A DNA stretch of 5,123 nt, from contig JAISDG010000222.1 in assembly GCA_031265015.1 (NCBI GenBank), positions 1-5,123 of the forward strand, read 5' to 3'. This document shows, piece after piece, positions 1 to 4,917 of the stretch (position 1 is the stretch's first letter; each line of letters begins with the position of its first letter). The translations under genes were made by a program, and so were the position numbers. The notes beneath the pieces are model-generated. The model searched no databases. It worked only from the letters and a program-made list of their open reading frames with translations, and was not told the origin of the DNA. Source of the DNA: Spirochaetaceae bacterium (GTDB lineage Bacteria; Spirochaetota; Spirochaetia; Treponematales; Breznakiellaceae).

Positions 1-368
1 TGAACAAGTTTGAGGCCATAGACCGGGGAGTTAAGACCGTATCGGAACAGGAAGAAAATATCCGCAACGCCATGGAGGAGCAGGGGGCGGGGAGCAAGCA
101 GATTCTGGAAGCTATCGGCCAGTTGAACGATACTACCCAAATGGTCAAGGACGGTTCCATGAGGATGCGCGAGGGAAGCGAGCAGGTGATTCACGAGGGG
201 AAGAATCTGGAACTGGTAACCCAGGAGATCGCCAACGGGATGAACGAGATGGCCGCCGGATCGGAACAGATCAATGTAACGGTGAACCGGGTCAACGAGA
301 TCAGCGGGCAGAACAAGGAAAATATCGATGTCCTTGTCAGAGAGGTATCAAGGTTCAAGGTGGAATAG
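1..368 (+). CDS. Methyl-accepting chemotaxis protein, C-terminal end (5' truncated)
   Basis: This is the last ~121 residues of a chemotaxis receptor; the reading frame is open from base 3 and runs off the left edge, so the ATG at 72 is an internal Met and not a start. The visible part is the descending arm of the cytoplasmic signalling coiled coil: near-continuous helix rich in Glu, Gln, Asn and Lys with heptad-spaced hydrophobics. Landmarks are 'QEENIRNAMEEQG', 'QILEAIGQL' and 'MAAGSEQINVTVNRVNEIS', the latter two in the region that carries methylatable Glu/Gln in this family. The kinase-contacting hairpin tip and any sensor or membrane segments lie upstream of the window. The protein ends 'VSRFKVE' with no NWETF-type CheR-tethering tail. 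Such receptors sense ligands and control CheA/CheW. The wording resembles treponemal receptors (from memory). Family assignment is firm; ligand unknown. Confidence 0.93.
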   Translation, partial: NKFEAIDRGVKTVSEQEENIRNAMEEQGAGSKQILEAIGQLNDTTQMVKDGSMRMREGSEQVIHEGKNLELVTQEIANGMNEMAAGSEQINVTVNRVNEISGQNKENIDVLVREVSRFKVE

Positions 369-413
369 GCAAAATGACCGGGAAGGTTTTTAAAACAAAA
401 TAATCCGCGCCAG

Positions 414-443
414 CTCCAAAGGACATCATGTCCGTTTGCGGAG
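414..443. terminator. Imperfect hairpin between convergent mcp and rsmG, possible terminator
   Basis: The 94-base gap between two converging genes contains a stem-loop. Its left arm (414-425) pairs with its right arm (429-443) as CTCC/GGAG, AAA/TTT and GGACA/TGTCC. It has a three-base loop (TCA) and small bulges at 434 and at 438-439, giving about 12 base pairs. There is no immediate T run on the + side. On the minus strand the hairpin is followed, about eight bases on, by a T-rich stretch (rc of about 388-405), which would suit the end of rsmG. An A-rich tract precedes the hairpin on the + strand. It could serve as a loose bidirectional terminator or a 3'-end stabiliser; the function is inferred from position only. 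Confidence 0.4.
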
Positions 444-462
444 TAAACTTCGGGGTAATCCT

Positions 463-1158
463 TTAGTTTTTGCCCGGCCGGATCACCGCCAGATGCCGTT
501 CTTCCTTCAGGAAGGGGACCGAAAGGGGGATTAGTTCCGCCCCGCCGGAACCCGCTTCCAGGGCCGTTTCCAGTTCGGCCAGGGTTTTTTCCCGCCGGCC
601 CTGGTAGGCGGCCAGGACGCCGGCGGGGGAGGATGGGCCGGCCGGAAGGAGGAGCCGGAACAGGCTGCGGAGGAGCGTCCGCTCCAGGGGATGGAAGGCC
701 CGGAAGGTGACTACCCCAAACCGGCCCGGCGCGGAGCGTTCCATTTCCGTTTCCTCCACGGTAACCGAAGAAAGACCCAGGACCGCCAGGGTATTCCGCA
801 GGAAATTTGCCCGCCTGCCGCTCCGCTCGATCAGGGTTACCGGTACGCCGGGCAGGCAGATCGCCAGGGGTATGCCCGGCAGTCCCGCGCCGGAGCCGGC
901 GTCCGCCAGGGGCCCGCCGTTTTGCAGCAGTCCGGCGATGTGTTCCAGGGGGGCCAGGGAATCGAAGATGTGCCTCGTAACCAGTTCCGCCCGGTCCCGT
1001 ACCTTGACCAGTCCGTAACGGGGGTTAAAGCGCTCAATCTCGCCGGTATACCGGTCAAGCCGGCTGGCGATAACGGAAAGCCGGGGGCCGATCAGGGCGG
1101 CCGTCTTTTCGCTGCCCTGGCACAGCGCGGCAAGTCCTTCGGCGATAAGCTTGTCCAT
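463..1158 (-). CDS. rsmG: 16S rRNA (guanine527-N7)-methyltransferase RsmG (GidB)
   Basis: A predicted cytosolic SAM-dependent enzyme that methylates N7 of G527 in 16S rRNA, in the 530 loop of the small subunit; loss of this activity in other bacteria gives low-level streptomycin resistance. The 231-residue length fits the family (about 205-250). Visible signatures are 'HIFDSL' (residues 63-68), the SAM-binding motif I 'ADAGSGAGLPGIPLAI' (85-100), an acidic residue after the next strand (Glu111 in 'LIERSGRRANFLRN'), 'RAFHPL' (153-158) and a typical end 'RHLAVIRPGK'. At 'AAYQGRR' (184-190) Gln stands where I recall a near-invariant Lys (YKG/LKG). The ATG lacks a clear Shine-Dalgarno, and a promoter-like match ends just before it. 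No mnmG (gidA), its frequent partner elsewhere, is adjacent; the gene is divergent from tyrS. Confidence 0.95.
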   Translation of the reverse strand: MDKLIAEGLAALCQGSEKTAALIGPRLSVIASRLDRYTGEIERFNPRYGLVKVRDRAELVTRHIFDSLAPLEHIAGLLQNGGPLADAGSGAGLPGIPLAICLPGVPVTLIERSGRRANFLRNTLAVLGLSSVTVEETEMERSAPGRFGVVTFRAFHPLERTLLRSLFRLLLPAGPSSPAGVLAAYQGRREKTLAELETALEAGSGGAELIPLSVPFLKEERHLAVIRPGKN

Positions 1159-1164
1159 GGTACT

Positions 1165-1193
1165 ACCATAGCGGCGGGGCCGAACCCGGGCAA
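1165..1193 (-). promoter_or_regulatory. Candidate sigma70-type promoter for rsmG
   Basis: Read on the minus strand, TTGCCC (bases 1193-1188) is followed after exactly 17 bases by TATGGT (1170-1165); each matches the -35 and -10 consensus at 4 of 6 positions. The expected start, about seven bases further, falls at or within a base of the rsmG ATG (1158). No Shine-Dalgarno lies before that ATG, which fits a leaderless message. Short hexamer matches are common by chance, especially in a spacer picked for its location, so this is a hypothesis. Confidence 0.3.
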
Positions 1194-1227
1194 GGGGGGA
1201 GGAGCCTGTCCCGAAACTAACCGCCCA

Positions 1228-1256
1228 TTAACTATGGGAGGGTAATCTGGTAGACT
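1228..1256 (+). promoter_or_regulatory. Candidate extended -10 promoter for tyrS
   Basis: TTAACT (1228-1233) and TAGACT (1251-1256) are separated by 17 bases, and TGG sits directly before the second hexamer as in an extended -10 element. Each hexamer matches consensus at 4 of 6 positions. The predicted transcription start is about 1262-1264, essentially on the tyrS ATG. The GGGAGGG at 1236-1242 could look like a ribosome binding site but lies 21 bases before the ATG, too far to serve it, and it would fall inside the promoter spacer. No T-box leader or other tRNA-sensing structure can fit in this short region. Confidence 0.35.
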
Positions 1257-1263
1257 TGTTTCC

Positions 1264-2532
1264 ATGAACGACATGCTTGGTACGCTTAAAAGCCGGGGCT
1301 TTTTTGCCCAGTGTACGGATGCGGAGGGCCTTTCCGCCGCCATGGACCGGGGGCCGGTAACCTTTTACGTGGGCTGCGATCCCACCGGTCCCAGCCTCCA
1401 TATCGGCCACATGGTGCCTTTCTTCGCGTTCCGCCACCTTATCCGGGCGGGGCACCGGGGGATTGCCCTTATCGGCGGGGGGACCGCCCGGATCGGCGAT
1501 CCTTCGGGAAAGACAGAGATGCGGAGAATTCTGGACTACGAAACCCTGGACGCCAACGCGGCGTCGATCAGCGCCCAGCTTGGCCGTTTCCTGGAGGGCG
1601 GGGGATCTTCCGAAGGGATCCGCTTTGCCAACAACAGGGACTGGCTTGCGGACCTGAACTATATTGACTTTCTGCGGGAAATAGGCAGCCATTTTTCGGT
1701 AAACCGGATGCTCAGCTTTGAAGCCTACAAACAGCGGATGGAAACGGGGCTTTCGTTTCTTGAATTTAACTACCAGCTTTTGCAGAGCTACGATTTTCTG
1801 GAACTCCACCGCCGTTACGGCTGTATCCTCCAGATTGGGGGGGATGATCAGTGGGGAAATATTGTTGCCGGCGCGGATTTGATCCGCCGGGTCCTGGGGA
1901 CGGAGGCCTTCGGCATGACCTTTCCGCTGGTAACTACCGGCGACGGAAAAAAAATGGGCAAGACCGAACGGGGGGCGATCTTTCTTGATCCCGCCCGGAC
2001 CAGCCCCTATGAATTTTTCCAGTACTGGCGCAACGTTCAGGATTCCGACGTACAGCGTTTTTTGCTGCTCTTTACGTTTCTTTCCGAAGCGGAATGTGAG
2101 GGGCTCTGCGCCCCCGGGAAAAATCCCAACGAGGCCAAGGAACGGCTTGCCTGGGAAGTAACCGCCCTGATCCACGGAGAGGACGAAGCCGGTAAAGCTT
2201 TGGCGGGGGCCAAAGCCGCTTTCGGCGGGGGAGACGACAAAAGCGCCATGCCCGCGGTAACCTTAAGCCGGGCGCGGTTCGAAGCGGGCTACAATATCGT
2301 GGACCTCTTTACCGACGCGGGGCTGGCGGCCAGCAAGAGCGAGAGCCGCCGCCTGGTGGAACAGGGGGGCGCCTTTGTAAGCGGCCGGCCCCCCGCCGGG
2401 GCGCCTTCCGTAACCCGCAACCTTGAAGCCCTCACCAGCGTTGACGCGGTTATCGGCGCGGACCGGCTTGACGCTTCGGGAGAACTGATACTGCGGGCGG
2501 GGAAAAAACGTTACCGCCGGGTGATCACATAA
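1264..2532 (+). CDS. tyrS: Tyrosyl-tRNA synthetase (class I, TyrS)
   Basis: Charges tRNA-Tyr with tyrosine using ATP in the cytosol; normally essential. At 422 residues it is the usual bacterial TyrS length. Rossmann catalytic domain: 'YVGCDPTGPSLHIGH' (residues 35-49, with the class I HIGH motif at 46-49 and the tyrosine-contacting Tyr35 and Asp39), 'NYQLLQSYDF' (169-178, with Tyr170, Gln174 and Asp177 lining the amino-acid pocket), 'GGDDQWGNI' (192-200), and the KMSKS-loop variant 'KMGKT' (230-234), equivalent to KFGKT in E. coli. An anticodon-recognition helical region follows, then an S4-type RNA-binding domain from about 341 to the end ('AGLAASKSESRRLVEQGG' near 352-369). The start is bounded by an in-frame stop at 1243-1245; ATG 1264 aligns with the usual N-terminus, ATG 1273 being the only close alternative. 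Neither has a well-placed Shine-Dalgarno. All key motifs are intact. Confidence 0.98.
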   Translation: MNDMLGTLKSRGFFAQCTDAEGLSAAMDRGPVTFYVGCDPTGPSLHIGHMVPFFAFRHLIRAGHRGIALIGGGTARIGDPSGKTEMRRILDYETLDANAASISAQLGRFLEGGGSSEGIRFANNRDWLADLNYIDFLREIGSHFSVNRMLSFEAYKQRMETGLSFLEFNYQLLQSYDFLELHRRYGCILQIGGDDQWGNIVAGADLIRRVLGTEAFGMTFPLVTTGDGKKMGKTERGAIFLDPARTSPYEFFQYWRNVQDSDVQRFLLLFTFLSEAECEGLCAPGKNPNEAKERLAWEVTALIHGEDEAGKALAGAKAAFGGGDDKSAMPAVTLSRARFEAGYNIVDLFTDAGLAASKSESRRLVEQGGAFVSGRPPAGAPSVTRNLEALTSVDAVIGADRLDASGELILRAGKKRYRRVIT

Positions 2533-2606
2533 CGTTCCGGGGGTTTGAAGAAAAAGTTGTCTGTGCGGCAGTCAGAAAGCTTACATGGCAATCGGAAGGT
2601 GTTTAT

Positions 2607-3206
2607 ATGAAGTACTTCATATTTGTTGGTATTTTTATTTTTTCATATTCTTTTTCTTTTTCACAGGATATTTCTCAATACCACGAAAGAAAAATAGCAA
2701 AAGCAATGGGAGCCTGGAACGAAAAGAGCCCCAGGGAAGACTGGGAAATAGGTTCCCGTTTTAAATCGACGGTTCATTTTCTCTCGGTACAGGATAATCG
2801 TAAAGACTACGTCTGGTTTAGGGATGACTCGGCGGTAACAATGTTCCTCTACAATGGTGAATTACCGCCTATTGAAAAAGGGCAGGTTGCTATAATTTAT
2901 TACAGAAAAAGAACTCATGGAAATATATTTGAGGGTCCTCAATTTGAACTTGAACAGATAGAATTGACGAATGAATATTTCATTATTGGAGATAAATATA
3001 TGGTCAAAGATAATTTACGGCTCCGGACAAGGGGTACGGTTAATTCCAATGTAGTAGTAACAATACCTAAATATCAAAACGTCATTGTTCTTGAGACGGG
3101 AAGGGAAGAAGAAACTATTGATACGATAACTTCAGTCTGGCTTAAGGTAAACTACAACGATACGATTGGCTGGTGTTTTGGCGGATATATTTACGTTGGA
3201 TTTTGA
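2607..3206 (+). CDS. Secreted protein with C-terminal bacterial SH3-like domain, function unknown
   Basis: I do not recognise a named family for the full 199-residue protein. Residues 1-19 are a plain signal peptide (Met-Lys start, Phe/Ile/Val/Ser-rich core, likely cleavage near 'SFSQD'); no lipobox Cys, so export to the periplasm or beyond is likely. Residues about 50-122 look beta-rich ('STVHFLSVQD', 'QVAIIYYRKR'). Residues about 131-197 resemble a bacterial SH3 (SH3_3/SH3b) domain: 'NLRLRTRGTVNSN', a variable turn, then 'VWLKVNYNDTIGWCFGGYI', matching the family's NLR...V...W.KV...G.GWV..Y pattern. Such domains often bind peptidoglycan or peptides, but nothing here fixes a ligand. A good Shine-Dalgarno (GGAAGG, 2594-2599) sits seven bases before the ATG. 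The gene is strikingly AT-rich: one 60-base stretch (2941-3000) has 14 G/C against 47 in a stretch of tyrS (2341-2400), suggesting separate origin or relaxed selection. Confidence 0.82.
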   Translation: MKYFIFVGIFIFSYSFSFSQDISQYHERKIAKAMGAWNEKSPREDWEIGSRFKSTVHFLSVQDNRKDYVWFRDDSAVTMFLYNGELPPIEKGQVAIIYYRKRTHGNIFEGPQFELEQIELTNEYFIIGDKYMVKDNLRLRTRGTVNSNVVVTIPKYQNVIVLETGREEETIDTITSVWLKVNYNDTIGWCFGGYIYVGF

Positions 3207-3257
3207 TGATGTGTATTAACGAAATGCAATCATACCCCACGTTGCGGGTCAAGTTTA

Positions 3258-3285
3258 GCCGCGGGCGGAGTCCTCGTGCCGCGGG
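3258..3285. repeat. Two GCCGCGGG repeats 20 bp apart upstream of the M48 protease gene
   Basis: GCCGCGGG occurs at 3258-3265 and again at 3278-3285, start to start 20 bases, or about two helical turns. Each contains the self-complementary CCGCGG, so the two copies can also pair as a six-base stem with a 14-base loop in RNA. They lie 30-57 bases before the protease ATG, in the 108-base gap after the AT-rich gene. An operator or leader hairpin is possible, but a chance match in GC-rich DNA is just as plausible. No convincing -35/-10 pair was found in this gap. Confidence 0.3.
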
Positions 3286-3314
3286 AGTTACTTACTAATT
3301 ACTAAGGAGGAAAC

Positions 3315-4121
3315 ATGAAAAAAATCGCTGTTTTGCTGGTTCTGGTCCTGGCGGCCATTGCCTGCGCTACCAATCCCTATACCGGAAAAAGTACCATGGC
3401 CCTGGTGAATAACGATTCGCTGCTGGCTTCTTCTTTTTCCCAGTACCGGCAGTTTTTAAATGAAAGTACGGTTATCACCGGTACCGCCGAAGCCGTCATG
3501 GTTGACCGGGTGGGCGGCAGGATCAGGCAGGCCGCGGAAAAATGGGCCGCTTCATCGGGGCAGAGCGCTTATCTGGACAAGTATCAGTGGGAATACCACC
3601 TGGTACGATCGAACGAGGTGAACGCCTGGTGTATGCCCGGCGGTAAAATCGTGGTCTATACGGGGATACTGCCGGTTACCGGGGATGAAGAAGGGCTTGC
3701 GGTGGTGCTGGGCCACGAAGTCGCCCACGCCCTCCTGAACCACGGACAGCAGCGGGCCAGCGCCGGGGTGCTTCAGCAGGCCGGCGCGGTGGGAGTAGGG
3801 GTGTTGACCGCCGGGAAAAGCCAGGCCGCCCAGGAACTTGCCCAGGCCGCCTATGGAACCGGTTCTACGGTGATGGGAACCCTGCCCTTTTCCCGTTCCC
3901 ATGAAAGCGAGGCGGATCATATCGGCCTTATTCTGATGGCTATCGCGGGGTATAACCCGGATCTTTCCGTTACCTTTTGGGAGCGGATGTCCGCCCTGGG
4001 CGGCGGCGGAACCCCCCAGTTCCTGAGTACCCATCCTTCGGATGAAACCCGGATTTCCAGTCTGCGGGGATGGATCCCCGAAGCAAGGCAAAAGGCCGGG
4101 GAAATAGGGGTTATACGATAG
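3315..4121 (+). CDS. M48-family zinc metalloprotease, predicted lipoprotein
   Basis: A 268-residue envelope protease of the M48 peptidase family, the Oma1/LoiP/YcaL-like secreted branch. The N-terminus is a signal peptide with a lipobox-like end 'LAAIAC' (Cys17), so the mature protein is probably lipid-anchored; Ala rather than Leu at -3 makes the lipobox imperfect. The catalytic set is complete: HEXXH as 'HEVAH' (134-138, zinc ligands His134 and His138, catalytic Glu135), third ligand probably Glu197 in 'SRSHESEAD', preceded by the family's 'CMPGGKIVVYTG' strand (106-117, usually N/F-PGG) and followed by 'THPSDETRI' (239-247). Residues about 148-188 are a Gly/Ala-rich stretch usual in this branch. 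Unlike HtpX there are no multiple membrane helices. A strong Shine-Dalgarno (AAGGAGG, 3304-3310) sits four bases before the ATG. Likely role: turnover of damaged envelope proteins, inferred from relatives. It converges with ecfT. Confidence 0.93.
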   Translation: MKKIAVLLVLVLAAIACATNPYTGKSTMALVNNDSLLASSFSQYRQFLNESTVITGTAEAVMVDRVGGRIRQAAEKWAASSGQSAYLDKYQWEYHLVRSNEVNAWCMPGGKIVVYTGILPVTGDEEGLAVVLGHEVAHALLNHGQQRASAGVLQQAGAVGVGVLTAGKSQAAQELAQAAYGTGSTVMGTLPFSRSHESEADHIGLILMAIAGYNPDLSVTFWERMSALGGGGTPQFLSTHPSDETRISSLRGWIPEARQKAGEIGVIR

Positions 4122-4134
4122 GACCGGCGTTTTA
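4121..4134 (+). repeat. 14-bp direct repeat, copy 1 (GGACCGGCGTTTTA)
   Basis: The 14-base string GGACCGGCGTTTTA begins on the last base of the protease stop codon and recurs exactly at 4894-4907; the flanking bases differ on both sides. Nothing links it to a mobile element, and coincidence in GC-biased DNA is quite possible. Confidence 0.4.
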
Positions 4135-4151
4135 ATCCATCGGCGGCGGTT

Positions 4152-4172
4152 CGGATTTTCCGCCGGAATCCG
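4152..4172. terminator. Weak hairpin between convergent protease and ecfT genes
   Basis: CGGATT (4152-4157) pairs with AATCCG (4167-4172) around an inner CC/GG pair and a small bulge. On the minus strand an alternative GGCGG/CCGCC pairing is possible over the same region. No run of T follows directly on either strand. It lies in the 82-base gap between two converging genes, where a shared terminator would be expected, but the structure is not a classical intrinsic terminator. Nothing else was seen in this gap apart from the first copy of the 14-base repeat. Confidence 0.25.
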
Positions 4173-4203
4173 GAGTCACCCGGGAGCCCGTTTAAGTCAA
4201 TTT

Positions 4204-4917
4204 TTACTTTACTAAAACCCCGCGGGCTTCCAGCGCGGCCGCGGTTTCCGAGGCGCTTTCAAGCATCCCCTCGGCAACCAGGGGCAGGATCGCCGTGACC
4301 CGGCGGAAGGTTCCGGTACAGCCCCTGGCTTTGACCGCGGTCTCCGCGGCTTCCCATAATTCAAAGAACCGGGGAAGGAAGGCCAGCATCAGGGCCAGGG
4401 CCAGACTCAATTGTCCCTGGGGAAAGGCGTCCGGCTGGCGGCGGCGGAAAGGACGGCGGAGAAACCGCTCCGCCCTTTCCAGGGAACGCCGGATCTCCGT
4501 CATGGTGGTAACGGAAAAAAAGAGGGAGCCCCCGGCAAAGGAGATAAGGATCCCCGCGGAAAGCCGGGCCGCTCCGGCCAGCTCCCCGGCCCTGAACAGG
4601 GTGGAAAGCCGGAATGAACCGGGTGCGGAAAAATTAACCAGCCGGAGCAGGGCGGTGACGCCCAGCATCACAAGAAGGGGTCTGGAACCGGCCAGCAGTT
4701 CCCGGGGCCGGATTCCCGCGGCGGCGGCCCCCAGCAGGATCAGCGCGGCGGCCCCCGCCGCTGCGGGAAGACCCAGGGCCGGGGAGGCCGAAGCTGCCAG
4801 CAGCCCCAGAAGTTTTAGTTCCGCCGGGGCCCGGTGGAGGGCGGTAGTGCCGGCCCTGTAGGACCAAGGAGTACGGCTGGGCCGCGGAGAGCGGGACCGG
4901 CGTTTTACGGCAGCCAC
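4204..4917 (-). CDS. ecfT: ECF transporter transmembrane component EcfT (CbiQ/BioN-type)
   Basis: The membrane scaffold of an energy-coupling factor importer: it joins ABC ATPases to a substrate-binding S component for a vitamin or transition metal. With a GTG start it has 237 residues (family roughly 200-270). Features in order: a very basic N-terminus ('VKRRSRSPRPSR' after 'AA'), the family-type 'LHRAPAELKLLGLL' (about 27-40), several Ala/Leu-rich membrane helices, a cytoplasmic segment 'TTMTEIRRSLERAERFLRRPFRRR' (about 137-160), then the two coupling-helix Ala-Arg-Gly motifs, 'VKARG' with Arg198 and 'LEARG' with Arg232, which dock into the ATPase grooves. It ends only five residues after the second motif. 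The start overlaps the ATPase stop by 13 bases, implying translational coupling. A TTG at 4921-4923 is possible but only one base from the Shine-Dalgarno. Substrate not determinable; the BioN-like look is only suggestive of biotin. Confidence 0.92.
   Translation of the reverse strand: MAAVKRRSRSPRPSRTPWSYRAGTTALHRAPAELKLLGLLAASASPALGLPAAAGAAALILLGAAAAGIRPRELLAGSRPLLVMLGVTALLRLVNFSAPGSFRLSTLFRAGELAGAARLSAGILISFAGGSLFFSVTTMTEIRRSLERAERFLRRPFRRRQPDAFPQGQLSLALALMLAFLPRFFELWEAAETAVKARGCTGTFRRVTAILPLVAEGMLESASETAAALEARGVLVK
4894..4907 (+). repeat. 14-bp direct repeat, copy 2 (GGACCGGCGTTTTA)
   Basis: Exact second copy of the 14-base string at 4121-4134. Here it lies inside ecfT, and its last three bases are the complement of the ecfA TAA stop. 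Because it is constrained by coding sequence, its identity to the intergenic copy is probably chance. Confidence 0.4.

Noticed and set aside
72..368. A small stand-alone 98-residue gene starting at ATG 72
   Set aside because: The frame is open upstream to the window edge and reads as continuous receptor coiled coil, so this is the tail of a truncated larger gene.
691..1245. Open frame on the + strand opposite rsmG (184 codons)
   Set aside because: Antisense to rsmG, low-complexity Gly/Gln/Arg composition and no motif; a shadow of high GC content.
1159..1263. T-box or other riboswitch controlling tyrS
   Set aside because: The spacer is only 105 bases, and the plausible promoter lies at its tyrS-proximal end, leaving no room for a leader structure.
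1951..1965. KMGKT in place of KMSKS in TyrS as a possible anomaly
   Set aside because: Bacterial TyrS commonly carries KFGKT-type variants, so this is a normal family feature.
1228..2175. Long open frame on the minus strand opposite tyrS (315 codons)
   Set aside because: It lies almost wholly antisense to a clear tyrS with all motifs intact. The translation is Pro/Gly/Lys-rich with no recognisable domain, as expected for a shadow frame in GC-rich DNA.
2533..2606. Promoter or terminator between tyrS and the SH3-domain gene
   Set aside because: Only weak hexamer pairs (for example TTGTCT with TTACAT, 18-base spacer) and no convincing hairpin with a T run were found; only the Shine-Dalgarno at 2594-2599 is supportable.
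3552..4091. Open frame on the minus strand opposite the M48 protease (179 codons)
   Set aside because: Antisense to a conserved protease; the translation shows no domain and no ribosome binding site was evident.
4295..4861. Open frame on the + strand opposite ecfT (188 codons)
   Set aside because: Arg/Ala/Ser-rich shadow of ecfT, whose membrane helices and two Ala-Arg-Gly motifs clearly mark the minus strand as coding.
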